Source: Trichaptum fuscoviolaceum
Taxonomy: Eukaryota > Basidiomycota > Agaricomycetes > Hymenochaetales > Trichaptaceae
Length of the DNA: 64,000 nucleotides
Assembly: GCA_910574455.1 (NCBI GenBank)
Contig: CAJSYZ010000009.1
Location: forward strand, 1,178,001 to 1,242,000
Reading direction: 5' to 3'
Both the position numbers and the translations under genes were made by a program. How positions within the stretch are numbered: the first letter of the stretch is position 1; the number at the start of each line of letters is the position of its first letter. Under the pieces are notes generated by a model that did not search any database, was not told the origin of the DNA, and saw only the letters and a list, made by a program, of their open reading frames with translations. Below are positions 22,522 to 34,955 of this stretch, in pieces.

Positions 22522-24698
22522 TCAAGGCTGCGGGTCCAAGTCCGGGTCAGTGTCAGCCTGAGCCTGAGGTATTATAATTCTGGGGAATTCAGCCTCATTA
22601 TAGAGTTGCTCGAGGATTGCGAAAGCAGGGATTGTATATGTTATGTCGAGTCGATCTTCATCAACCCCGACCCCAGATGCGACGAGACCTCCCCACCGTC
22701 CTCGTAAGTCAGCGACGACAGCTCCAGAATCACCTGCTGTCGAGAAGACGTCCGATAGCGGCGAATACACGGTCCAGTACAGGTGTTGGTCATACGTGAG
22801 AATGTATGTGGGACGGTTGTTGCGATAGCACACATTGACGCGGACGAAGGAGATTGCCTCCATAGGGTTGGCCATGCCGACTGTCACACCGGTGGAAGCA
22901 CCAGCTTTTATAACTGGGATCGAAACATTCATCTCAGCGCTCGGGATGATATCGGCCCTGATAGGCAACGAGTTATTTTCGGGATATAACTCATGTTGCT
23001 CATTGAAAAATGTTCGTATCCTGTTCAAAATAGTGTTGTCCTGCGCGTAGATACCGAAGTTCAAAACGTTATAGTATGGGACCACTGTGTTAGCCATTAC
23101 GGTATGGCACAGCTGGACGACAGCAATATCGCGGTCGTACATGCTTCGGTAGTTCTCGCGCCTTGGTGAAGGCGAATAGACTACTGCGCCGATGACCAGG
23201 GTGTTTGAGTTGTCACTAGTATCCGCATGCCATGTCTGAAGCTGAGTTTTGAAGTTGTTCAGTTCGCTCCTTACTTGTTGCACGTCTGCTATAGCCTGTA
23301 CGTAGTCAACCCGGGTCTGTGCATGGCGTAACAATTTCTCTAGAAGTTCCTCCTCCACCGAACTCAGGTACGATTTGTAAACATAATCGTAGTGGATCGT
23401 AGGTGCAATTTGCACGCGTTTCAAGTTGTAGGCGGTGGCGTTCTCGACTCTATTGTCGATATGTGAGATGGTGTCTGGAAGCAATACATGACGACACGTT
23501 ATGAAGTGCGATAGAAGCCTGGCTTCCTGTCCTTCCGACTGAACTGGAATCTGCACAACAAGTCCCAGAGTTCCGTACGATCGCTTTCCTCGGGGGCTGA
23601 CAGCAACGCCTGGTTGCACCGATATAGCGTGTGAGACAGTGGTCTGGACCTTGTGCAACATCCGTTGCATGAATGATCCCAGATCAGATTGTGAGGGGTC
23701 AGGAACGGGTGGCAGCATGAGGACGAGCTGACCCCAAACTTCGTCATCCACTTCCCTGAGAGGTGCAGCGTTCGGTTGAGGTTCGGGATTCGGTCGTTCA
23801 ACATCAGGTACAGGGACATACGTCTCAGGTGGGATTTGGTTTATAGCCATATAGACCAGGGGGTCTGCATCATGATCAGCTTGTTCGTCGGTGTCGACAT
23901 GACGAAATTCTATGGCCTCGCGAAATTCTACCTCGAACCGCCCTGATAACTTGAATGTCCAGCGCTTGCGAATGGAGCTTCTAATTGCGTCGGCGCATTC
24001 ACAATAAACATCACCAACAGGCCTCTCGTAGTCGGAGGGCATAAGCACCTCCAACTCGGACGGTATTACTCCAATCCACACGACAACAGGATCTGACCTC
24101 CCGTCTTCCCCCTTCCCGTCTTTATGATATCCAATCTTGCATATATCTATGCATGTCACGGTATGCCTGACGTGAAAGCGATCAAAAGCGTCTTCAAATA
24201 TAGGTAGCAAAACGGGCCATTGCCCGATCAGAGGGCAGTCGTTGTCGAGGACGTTCAAGAACTTTTCTTTTCCCCGATGTTGATGGTCCTCTTTTCGCCG
24301 CCGATCATGGTTCGATCTGCCAACCAGAGGAGGGTTGGACCGAATCCCGATATAATACTGACAGGTATAAAAACTCGACTCGGAGTTCAGTGTCGCCACT
24401 GGCCTTCTAAATGGCTAATTGAGGTAAATGGGGGATCGGTGACATTCAGCATGGTGAAAATTTCAATTAAACAGCAGTACATACTAGTACCTGAGCCCGG
24501 CCCACCGGCGATGACTTCAAGTCCAAGTTGGATGTGAGATAACAAATTTGAAATTGTAGTATAAGACGCCAAGACATAACTCACTTCCAAATTCAAAGAG
24601 CTGCCACTTGGCAGCCTGAGGCTGGCATTGACTTGCTGTGCCAGTGAGCCGCCGGGACGACTCGGACGCTTCATCCGGTCTCGGTTGCCCGGATTCAT
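22522..24698 (-). CDS. Trypsin-fold protease-like gene, copy 3 (divergent C-terminal domain)
   Basis: Exon 1 is 24698-24585 (MNPGNRDRMKR, 38 codons ending SLNLE before GTGAGT). A likely 24-nt exon follows near 24526, and then a long exon from about 24412 to 22522. The segment of about 24240-23915 is almost identical in DNA to copies 1 and 2, but everything after it is a diverged protease domain. Here the full trypsin-type triad is visible: CRHVLLPD (His), RDIAVVQL (Asp) and TAGDSGA (Ser). A KAGASTGVTVG strand, common to all three copies, precedes the Ser motif. This copy could therefore be catalytically active. It has no signal peptide and no repeat exons. It ends in Asp/Pro-rich DTDPDLDPQP. 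Substrate and pathway are unknown. Confidence 0.75.
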
Positions 24699-25129
24699 CG
24701 TATTGTGAATAAAAGCTGCAAGAGACAGTCAGTAATAATAAGGGGAATGGGAGAGCAGACAATAGTTGAATGCGGGAAGGATAGTGACACGGGAGGAAAG
24801 GACATACTACTTTTCAGATGAATGAGCGAGGACGAGGAGGGCAAAGGGCGAGGACCTGGCATTGAAGCTTCTTCAAGTCATACTTTATAGAGTAGTTGCA
24901 GCCTGAGTGGCTGCGGTACTAGTACTATTAGCTATTTTCGTAACGTACCCAGACCAGGCTACTACTAGTAGGCTGAGTAAGTAGTATGTCTGCGTGTAGT
25001 AGTAGACACGCCGCCACAGCACTGCCAGTGAGACATATAAGGAAAGTCGCCTGGCCTTCAAGTCATCCACACACCCAAAGCACAACCGGGCCAGCACTTA
25101 CTCAGAACGTTCTGGGCAGAAATCCAGCG
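24699..25129. other. Intergenic, palindromic words
   Basis: No gene. ACTGCCAGT lies at 25021-25029 and CTACTACTAGTAGG near 24959. The LINE relic begins immediately to the right. Confidence 0.5.
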
Positions 25130-25775
25130 ACTTCGGCAGCCTGAGCAATGAACCACTCTGGCAATCACTATTCACTGGGTACCGAGCCACGAAGACATGG
25201 CCGCGAACGGCGAACAAGCCTGAGTGGATGCGAAAGCCGAAATCGCGGCACAATTCTCCGACTCGAGATAGGTTGGACGCCTGAAGCATCCCGATGTTGC
25301 AGACCGGAAACTCCAATCCTCCTTGCGCTGGAAGACGGAGTGGATCAGATTGAAGAGTGGGAAGAAACTGCGCGCCGTTGACCTCACTGCACCGTCTCGG
25401 GCAGTTCGCAGAATCTGCAAGGATCGGAGCCGGAACGAGTGTGTGATCATCACACAACTCCGGACGGGATACACACCACTCAATACTCACTTGGCCCGCA
25501 TATTGTGCACTGACTCTCCTCTCTGTTTCAATTGCCAAGTTCCGGATCCGGTCTCCCATTATCTCTTCACGTGCCAGTGTCGATTGCCAGTGTGTACGCA
25601 GACACCCGCCGACTCGGAGCACTCCAAACGTCACTCAAAAATAAACCCTTCACATTGAGATCAACCCTGGGCAAGGGTACCAGGCATGACCTAGTCCTGC
25701 ACTACATCAAGGACAACGCTTTCCCCACCTGTTCCCGGCCATCACGACTCAATGAACCCGGCTTTTTCTACTTAT
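25130..25775 (+). mobile_element. Non-LTR retrotransposon relic (RNase H and 3' end)
   Basis: Conceptual translation of the plus strand gives an RNase H C-terminal signature, WVPSHEDMAANGEQA, interrupted by a stop near 25227. It is followed by the post-RNase H region typical of fungal LINEs: QLRTGYTPLNTHLARI, then a Cys/His cluster CFNCQVPDPVSHYLFTC near 25530-25590. After a frameshift near 25585 the reading continues LGALQTSLKNKPFTLRSTLG in another frame. The upstream reverse transcriptase is missing. This is a truncated, non-functional fragment. Confidence 0.75.
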
Positions 25776-26600
25776 TCCTCGCTTTTTCTCTCTCTCCCCC
25801 GCTCAAAGGAAGGGCACTGTGTTCAAGTTCCGGAATTGCGTGAGCCTGAGCCTGACTCGGAGTGCCGGCAATTTGAAAGCTCGGCCCGTTTTTTACTACG
25901 ACTAGTACTATCAGTTTATTTACTAATAGTATACACTCGGAACGCCTCCGACTCGGATTCTCGGATTCTCGAAAGCGGTTCCCCCCATCGACTCAGACTC
26001 GGAGCACTGTATAAAAACCATCACCAACATATTGTATCAACACTTGAACAATTCCTGTAACTGTATGCACTCCCCTCTGAGAGTCTTTCAAGCAACACTT
26101 CGCCTCACAATACCGTCATTCGGCATATCTCAATCTGATCATACCCTTTGCACTTTTTCTTGTTTGTTAAAATTATTCTGCGCTTTCAAGTTCTACAATT
26201 ACATTCAAGTTACAGTAGTGTTAAATTACAATGTATTCTAAGTGCGCCATCATCATGATAGGCCCTACTTAAGGGCCTGCGGTCACTATAATGGAATAAT
26301 ACATCAAATCAAATTAGTCATGGTGCCACTGCCAGTGGTACTGTGCCAACCCGACTCGGAGTCGGACTCGGCGTGCCACTGCCAGTGTTTTCTAACGCCG
26401 ACTCCTCGTCAAGGATAACTTCAAGTTCGGATTTTGGAGGGTACACCGCCATGACCTCATCACAACTTGAATACTAATCATTGAAATCATATTTGACATG
26501 CCCTTGCCGTGCTCTCTCAAGGTACAAATTATATAGTCATATATGCCAACATACTCACAGGCATGCTAACGCCTAGAAATAGGATTTAACTCTATTCAAG
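25776..26600. other. Intergenic, palindromic words near the transposase 3' side
   Basis: No gene. Holds ACTCGGAGT at 25855-25863 and 26354-26362, ACTGCCAGT at 26328-26336 and 26378-26386, and ACTTCAAGT at 26418-26426. The left end of the Plavaka element must lie here, but no matching terminal inverted repeat was identified by eye. Confidence 0.5.
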
Positions 26601-29600
26601 TTATCTGGCTTCGTATAATGTTTCATGCATGTGCATATCAGCGAATCTGTTAACATAAAACTTATCGTAAAAGTCCAAGGAGCCTTCCGGTTCCAATGAT
26701 TTCGGAGGAGATTCATCACCCTTCGGGACCCCAAGGAGGTGAGCTAACCGAAAGATATCCCCTAGAGCTATCACGGTAAACTTCGAACTCTTAGAGCGGT
26801 AGGTGGCTCTGCCACTGGCACTCTGTTGAGGACCACTTGCGACAGATTGAGAGGTAGGGGTCGTGAACTCGTACTCTGGTTCGACTATCCACATACTTGT
26901 TTTTGGGTCAGGCGAGTCTCCAACGCATTTGTAAAACTGGACGAGAGCACATTCGTGACGTTCCACTTTGTCGGTGAAGGAAAATAGAAGCATAACACGG
27001 GCAACTCTCATTCCTGCAAATCCCTTTTTGCCGGAGCTAACTCGAACAAGAACTGCATCTCGTCGAGGTTTTCCACGCCAAGAGGGGCTAGACCTAATCA
27101 CTTCCCTCATTGCTTGTTCTATGGGAATCGATTCACCACGGTAGGCAAAGAAAGCGGTGGCCGAATGGAAAACTGAAAAGTCATTGCTCATATCCAGTTC
27201 AAAGTGTTCAAATCTGTTGTAGTCCGATTCGGCCATGCCAGCAGAGCACTCTGAATCGGAGTTGTGGTTGCACCTTTCGTACTTGTTGAATAAGTACTTT
27301 TTTATGAGTTGTCGGAGCTGTCGGAGCTCTGGATGGCCTTTTTTTGCCGCAAGAGCGCTGAGCTGTTTAGGGTACACCTTGCTGGACTCTGTGTGGACGA
27401 CAACAAGGAAGTTAGATGTGCAGCATCAGAAAGACGTGTTACTGACGCTGTCTCGAAGCCATTAGCATTAAGCTCAAAGGGTCATTTCTGCCACCCAAGT
27501 GGAACTGGCATTCAGCAAATCCTCTGCCATGAACCGCACCACGCTGTGGCCCATCCGCTAAACCTTCCGAATCGTCCAGATCTGCAATTTCATTTGGCTC
27601 TTGATTGGCCGCAATATCATCGAAGAAGTCCTCTGTATCATTGGCTGCACCTACAAATAGTACGCCATGATGTTGCATTTCCTCTCTTTGATTACGGGTC
27701 CTCTCAGTGTCATCCGTGACCGTCTCTGATATATTTTTCCGCAAAACGTCTCGCAAGGCTTTCCACGTAGCCTCAGCCAGCGTATCGTCCAGCAGTCCAC
27801 GCCTTTTGAAGTCTGCCCTCGACGCAATAAGTTTGCTGAGTCGTTGGTTCGCTGTAATCATCTGACCCAAAGGATCATTTTTGTTTGAACATCGCCATGT
27901 CTGCTTGACCGCGTAGATGTGTTTGTTTTCTGTTATAGATGAACACAACCCGCTAGGTGCAGCAAAGAGAGGGATCATTGTAGGATAATGGGTCATGGCA
28001 TGTTGTCGTGGCAGCGAAAAGTTATCCCGGATGCCCTTCGCTATGAATATTTGCCGATATTGATGAAAGTGATCCAGAGAGGCTTTGATCTGATCAAGAG
28101 TCGAGGCTGTTATCGTGTACCGACGCACAAGGTAACAGAAGTCCAGAAATGCACTCAATGCGTGAATTATATCATCGTGCACAATGCCCACAATAGCCGG
28201 AAGATATACCTAAGCGGATTGCATCAAATATCAGCAAACCACCGCGTCGAACGAGATGAAAAGACCATATACTTTCATAAGTGCCTTTGAATCATTACCT
28301 GTCCATTGCTTGAAGCCTCGACCTTCGGGAAATCTGCGAAGACCAGGAAAAGGAGCAGCGACTCTGATTCTATGCGAAAGTTAGCACTGAGACTCATATT
28401 ATTCTACTTGTAAGAGAATAGCACCTTTTATCCACAATATCCAGCTCTGTTGTGGTCAAGCTCTGGCATATCCACTCGACAAGATGATCCTTGAACACGC
28501 CTTTGATGATTTGGTGCAGAAGGTCCGGAGAAATGAGATCGCATATATCTGCACGCGGGAAGTCATTGGTGAAGGGCTACGGGTTATCGTTGTGGTAAGT
28601 GCACATCCAATGGAGAATTCGGAACCCTTACCACAATATCTTGGTGGAACCCATACTCTTTACGAATTGTTGCTCTACTTATGCTGTTATCATCGACTTG
28701 TTCTATCAATCGTTCGTGCAGCTCTTTTGTTCGAGGATTTGTAAAGAATTCCGGATTATCTAGGTTCTTGTGAGGTGCTGTGCATCTATAAAGACACATT
28801 AAGCCATTTTCTCGGGCTCGGATGCGATGTTGGGGAAGGACGGTACTTACTTGCAGCACCATCCTGTGCATATTGCGCATAGACTCACCTGTTCCGGATA
28901 ATCGGCTATATACGAGCCGAGTCCGAGAATCGACCTATGAAAGTGACCATCAGGGCACCGGAGAATGGTTCGCTCTTTGTTCATGGACATTGCGCTCTTC
29001 AGTGGTCTCAAGATTCTCGATATAGATGAATGAAAGACTTGATGTCGAAAGCGGCGGAATTCATCCGACTTTTCGTATTGCCGCTCAGCTGCAAAATGTG
29101 TCAGAACTAATCAAATATTATGGTATGGTACACACTCTTTGGTATTGCTAGAAATGCTATAAGCTGGACTGTATTCAATTTCTGTGACCGCCGGGCCTTG
29201 TTAGATATATTCCCGATGGAGAGATATAACGGATAGTATTCGTTGTTTCCAGTTCCGACAGAGACTGTTGTCTTGTCGCTCCCTAAGATTACCGGGACAA
29301 ACATAGATCCATGGACTGCTTTATCTTCGGCGTAGATCTTATTCTAAGTCAAGGATAATCAGTATGTTTCCTGCGAGTTCATGAGTCATGACCTACAGCC
29401 TGTTCCCAAGCAAAATTTCCGGACATGTAATTTCTGAACACTCGTTCTTTGTTGTCACTGGCATCAGAGTCCTCCTTTGGCTGATATTCACGAAATGGAA
29501 CACAGTCGAATTCGCTTTCCAAAGCCGGATTATCCACCAAATTACGGATCACTTCCAAAGGATCCCGATACCATACATCATACTCTTTCCTCTTCCATGA

Positions 29601-30717
29601 CTCGGAGTTCTCGTTTGTTGCCTTTTGGCCATTGTCATTCGTATAGAAGTTACTGAAGGATTTCCAAGGCACATCACCAACTCTCGTAGCGTCAATGACA
29701 TTGTACAACTTCTGTGCATCTCCATCGAGCAGCGTACTAGTAATATCCAAATCCGAGTCCTCGTCAGGCTCTGTCGCGTCGAAATCAGAATATCCGCCAG
29801 ATTTTGCATTATCCGCGAGGTGGATTAGCTGATATGCCTTCATGATTCCAAGAAGCTTCGTTATGTTACCAGCAGACATTTGCTCTTCTCGATAGAGAAA
29901 ATCTGCGAGCTCGAAATCTGCTCGGCACGAATAGGGAAACCAATCATTTGATGTAGGTTTGTTTCGAGGAACGGGGGGTTCTTCGTCTTTTAAGAAGGTT
30001 CCTTCTGCATCGCATGGAGTGGCTGCACGGTGTCTGGTGTCAGAGTACTACAGTAAACCGAGGACAATAAACATGGCACGCACCATTCAAGTATCTGTGA
30101 TACACCTTCAAGTTATCCCCGCTCTCCTCATGATCTCCAATGTCTAAGTCCAAGTCTTCAGAGGACGCGCTACGGTCATCACTTCCAATGACAGAATGTG
30201 ACTGAGAATCAGGTCCGCCTACTAGTAGGTCTCGAAGCAGTTCGTCTCGGCCTACTATACTGAGCATCGAGATATCTTGTGTAAGCATGGAGATATCGTA
30301 ATCGTAGGAGTCAGAGCCACTCTCAAGATGACTTTCTGTTGGAAGTTCAGACAACCTAGGGAGAACTTGAAAAGTTGGAGCTCGTGTGGGTCGACTTGGA
30401 ATGGGTGAAGAATCATAGTCATGACCACTACCACTGGCAGTAGAACTTGCCATGAATGACGTCGGATGAGCTGAATATTCATGTCTTGTTCTTCCAGATT
30501 GACTCTTGAACGTCCTACTACAGCCGGGCAAGGTGCATCGAATAGTTGGTGGAAAATGAAAGGGATCGTGCTTTTTCCGTGTCGCTGGCATCAACTTGAA
30601 TGTAGCCTCAGTAGAAGTACTAGTACACGTCTTGGGTCTTTGGGTCTCACACCTGAGCCTCAGCCTGAGGCTGCCAGTGAGCCTGAGTGAACCTGACTCG
30701 GAGTTAAAATTAGTCAT
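26601..30717 (-). mobile_element. Plavaka-type DNA transposase, apparently intact
   Basis: A multi-exon minus-strand gene. Order of motifs: an N-terminal C2H2 finger (CTLPGCSRTFKSQSGRTRH) near 30545-30480; YHRYLN, intron, PCDAEGTFLKD; DKIYAEDKAVHGSMFVPVI and GSDKTTVSVG near 29320-29260; PLYLSIGNISNKARR; the CTAPHKNLD Cys segment near 28780; PFTNDFPRADI and DLISPDLLHQIIKG near 28510; a long helical region at 28190-27440; and a C-terminal domain ending MHETLYEAR. This order matches Plavaka transposases of basidiomycetes (CACTA-related). Every exon junction tested by eye joins in frame, with no stop. The N-terminus may start at the ATG at 30717 or at MPATRKK (30591). The first 42 residues are built largely from palindromic words. 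Confidence 0.85.
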
Positions 30718-30834
30718 AGCAGTAGTGGGCGTAAATTTTCAACTTGTCTAAGATAGACGCCCCCGCCTCCCTGATCTTGAACTTGCACCTTCGATCCATC
30801 TTATCCTCATACAAGACTCAAAACACTGCACAAA
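30718..30834. promoter_or_regulatory. Short divergent intergenic region
   Basis: Only 117 bp separate the outermost transposase ATG from the ATG of the plus-strand gene. The two genes therefore probably share a bidirectional promoter; if the transposase starts at 30591 the gap is 243 bp. No TATA box is obvious. Confidence 0.35.
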
Positions 30835-33800
30835 ATGTCAACTCGAAGACAGACAAGGGCTAAGAACAGCGATCAGCACCCCGGAGCAGTAGTTGAACAG
30901 CTCAGAACAAGACGAACACAGGAGGAGATATTGCGGGAGAAGGAAGAAAAAGAGAAAAAGAAAGTACGGCAGGCAGAAAGGCGGGATGAGGCATTGAAGG
31001 AGAAGGAAGAGAAGGAAAAGCAGAAGGAAGAGCGGGCAGCTTTCCGCAGAGCTGCGGCCCAGCAAGTCGCGGTTGCGAAAGAGAGGAAAAAACTCGCTGC
31101 GGAGCAAAAACGGGCAGCAAAAGAACAAGAGGCAGCTGACAAGGTTCGCAAGAAGGTGACTGCAGCAGAGAACCAAGAAGCAGCGATGCTAGAGACCGTA
31201 GAGCTTGAAAACAACTTGTCGAAGGCTCTTGAGACACGCACCCAGATGGGCTCAACAGTGCCCAAACTCACTGGCAAACGTGGACGTAGAAAGCCAAAAG
31301 GCGAAGCTAGTAGTAAGTCTTCAACTTTAGATCAGTGATGACACAGATTTGAACTAGCATAAACAGGCTCGAAGAACGATGTTAAAGACGTATCGGGTTG
31401 TGAAGATGGACACAACGAAGACTTGGATATTCGTGAGTAACATTGCCTATACATTTTCAGATGATCTCAAAGCTTGGAGGTTAAACACTGTGACTCACGT
31501 TCATGCGAAGCAGCGAGTATGGATGAGCCAAACAGGAAGCCTGCAAAAAAGGCTAGGAAGGAAGATTCCAAAGGTGAACTTCCATTTCGCACACGTGTGC
31601 AGACCGCAAAGATGTCCAGGTCTGCCGCCACTCCCAGCGACGCATTCTTTCACGCTCCTGCAGGACCGAACGAGAGTCTTTCTGGTGAAGAAACGGACAT
31701 AATAGACTCGCCCGCTACGTCAAGGCGGAACGACAAGACAAAACGCCCTGTCAGGGCGCTTCGCAACACAGATGATTCCACTTTCATCGGTGAAGAGGGT
31801 GGAGGTCTTGAGTTGCCAGTCTCAGAAAGGATCAATTTGTGAGTTTGAAGTTTGAATCTTGCATTGCGTCTGAATCAGTATCTGGTACTGTCAAGTCGAT
31901 GTAATAGTGAGTGCGAAGCTTGATTTAGACTCAATTATTAAACATCATCCCGACTAGTACTAGATTACGACTAATGAGCCTGCCACTGGCAGCGGATGCA
32001 CTGGCAGTGCCAGTGACCGGCGTGACACTCCCGGGCCGAGACCCAACTTGGAAGTCCTTCACCTGCAACATTGACTCGGACGCTCTTGTCTTTGCTACCA
32101 CTGTATTATGAGTCTTGCTGACGCAAAGCTACACCAGACACACCATCCCATTGCCAGATGATGAAAACTTAAGTCCCTGGGAGGATGAAGGAGAAACAAT
32201 AACCCTTACAAGCTATCATGGTGTAAAAAATAGCACAATCAGCGTACAACAGAAGGCACATCTTGTCGATTCGGAATCAAATGCAGTGAGTTGATGGAGC
32301 ATTAGAATGGCAAGTGCAGTCTGAATAACTTGTTTATAGGGTGGAAGCGATCCGAAGAGGCTAACAAGGCCGGCTCAAGCTTGTGTGAGTCCGACTGATT
32401 ACTGTTCGATTCATGTCAGTTACTCCATGACTGTTTGTTCATATTCCTTCGTTATTATTTATCTGCCAACTGCCGTGTCATGAACAGGATGGAGGTAGCA
32501 GCAACGTCAACTCGAAGAAAAGGAAGTTATTGCATGACACTCTTTCCGGGTCGCAGGTTTCAACGGTAAGCGACGTCATATCATTTACATTTTTCAATCT
32601 ACTGAGCAATCCCTTCCCGTACTCGAGGATAAGAACCACAAGATAAAACCAGGTGGACAGGTGAGTACCAGACAGTGATCTTCATGGTACATCCTTCCTT
32701 CATTGCTTACTGAATTGGTATTTTGATAGGATGCAAACAAGAGAACTGCTAATTCGCAGCTTAGCGCACCGGTAAGTCTATCTTATTTCAACTTCTCTCG
32801 TTCCCCCCTTATTTATGGTTGTAAGGTGCAATCACTAGCCTTGGAACCCCGTGTACAGGTATGTGTGAGTGTCGATGCACCCTAGGCTCACTTCCGGTGC
32901 TCTCCTGTGGCAACTATTCGTTTCCTTCTTCACTTTGAGTCGATCGCTAATGGGTGCATATGAATAGGAAATCACAGTCACAAAGAACGGAAAGAGGAAG
33001 TCGCCACCAGACACCGACTCTCAGGTTAATGTGGTAATTCTTCTACCTTGATGTGCAATGAATTCCTTCATTTTATGTTTACTTATTTTCAGCCATTTCA
33101 ATTGGCTAATAAAACTGTCAAGATCAAGAAGTCATTGTTGACTGACATGGACACACCGGCCGGTGCCACAGTAAGTGTCAATTCTATGGTAACCGGCATT
33201 TTAAGTTCGTATCTGATCAGGCGGAAAGGACTTGAGTAAGAAGAGGAACCCCTCTGATATTCCTTATCGGCCTGAGGCCGATACGACGGTAAGTGCTTCT
33301 TTTCGATCTGCTCACTTGCCTTGGATAACAGCTTTCTGACGTGTTGCAGCCGGAGATTGGATCCGCTACCTCTAATCGCAAGAGGCAGTCGCTTGTGGCT
33401 GATAATGAAGTAAGTGAGAGTCGATTGATACACTCTAAATGTGAGCATTCACCTTCTTTTCTTAATAGTCTGGTGGTCGAAACATGTCGTTAGCACCTCG
33501 GGCACCGTCGCTTGCAATGAAGAGTGCATCCTGCACCCCCGGACCCGAAGTGTTAGTGACTGGGGCTTATCAAGGTCATCGCAAAGTCTCTCGGACTACT
33601 AGCTCAGTTTGTCGAATCAAATTCATTTCTATGACATATTTTGTTGATTTACTTATATGCAGACATCAGTGGGACTTGAGGACAAGGATCGAAATGAAGG
33701 AAGGGAAGGATCTCGCGTGCCAGGCAGGAAAAGGGCGACGAACCAGTGTCTCCCTCCCGGTACTCAGGCAGGTTGGACTCATATTCTATTACCTTCACTA

Positions 33801-34921
33801 TTTCGCGCAGTTGGAAAATCCGTCACACCATGGCAAACCCCGGACAATAAGCTCATCAGCTCACTGTGGGGGAAAGTGTTTGATTCTGTGGAACTTAGTT
33901 ACGAAACTCAGTTCGCTGATATCTGTTCTCTAGTTGAGTCATTTTTACTTATTCTCAAGTTACCTTTACCAAATTGAGATGCAATCCTCGTATTTCAGGC
34001 GGCCCAGAGATGCTCTGATAGCTGGCGCAAGAAACTTTTTGAGAAAGCTGAGCAATCAGTTGCCAGTTTTATCAGCGGCGAACAATTAAAGTCAATGCAA
34101 AACGAAGCAATTGTGAAGACGTTGCAGACGCTAGTTGACAAGAAGAAAGCCGAACCGTTTCTATGGGAAAGCTGGTATAGTATGGAGAGGGTAAGTAAAA
34201 GAGTGTTTATTGTCGCGTTTTGTGTCCATGCATTGACCCTAAATGTACAGAAGCAAGGACTGTTCTGCTCTGACCTTGTGGTCTCAGTGTTGTCCGTACA
34301 CATTGTCTTGGCCATGGGTCGGCATAAAATACTGGACAGAAACACCATAGGAAAGCCTATCGGTGCCCTCGCCCTTGCGGCAACAGCGGTATCTATTTTT
34401 TCAGTACTTATATTGTCCTTATCCGCTGATCTTCTCATGGATAGGTCAAGGTTGCCATTGATAAACAGGTGGCTCGGTTGCAAAATATCAAAGAAGAACT
34501 TGGCGGCGCTGAGTGGTATTTCACTAGCGCTCTGTGGCAGCCTCATACGGACGACTATGTTAACTTGTTGTCGAATCCCTCTTTCTTCACTGAATCAAAC
34601 TGGGAAAAGGTTCGATCCCGCCTCCTAGCTTACGATGCCAGTACAGATATCGACACGAGAAAGAACACCGAACTTGTTGGATCGGGTATCACTGGCAGGG
34701 ACTTTTCCTTGTATTTTGACGGTGTAGATGCAGATTCGACCTGCGAGAAAGCGTATGACGAAGGCGCTGATAATTGGGAAGACGGAACCGACGATAAGGG
34801 CGAAGAGCGTGAGGGGGCTGAACATAGAAGCGAGATGGAAGGTGATGCAGAGGACGAACATGCTAATGCTAAGGGCGACGACGACCTGAGCGAGAGCGGG
34901 GACGAGGGCGTTGAGAAGATT

Positions 34922-34955
<34 letters not shown>

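Noticed and set aside
25098..25634. 178-codon minus-strand frame
   Set aside because: Antisense to the LINE RNase H relic, which has recognisable motifs on the plus strand.
26311..30717. AAATTAGTCAT found on both sides of the Plavaka gene (26311 and 30707) as possible element ends
   Set aside because: An 11-bp direct match is too short and one copy includes the start codon; no inverted repeat accompanies it.
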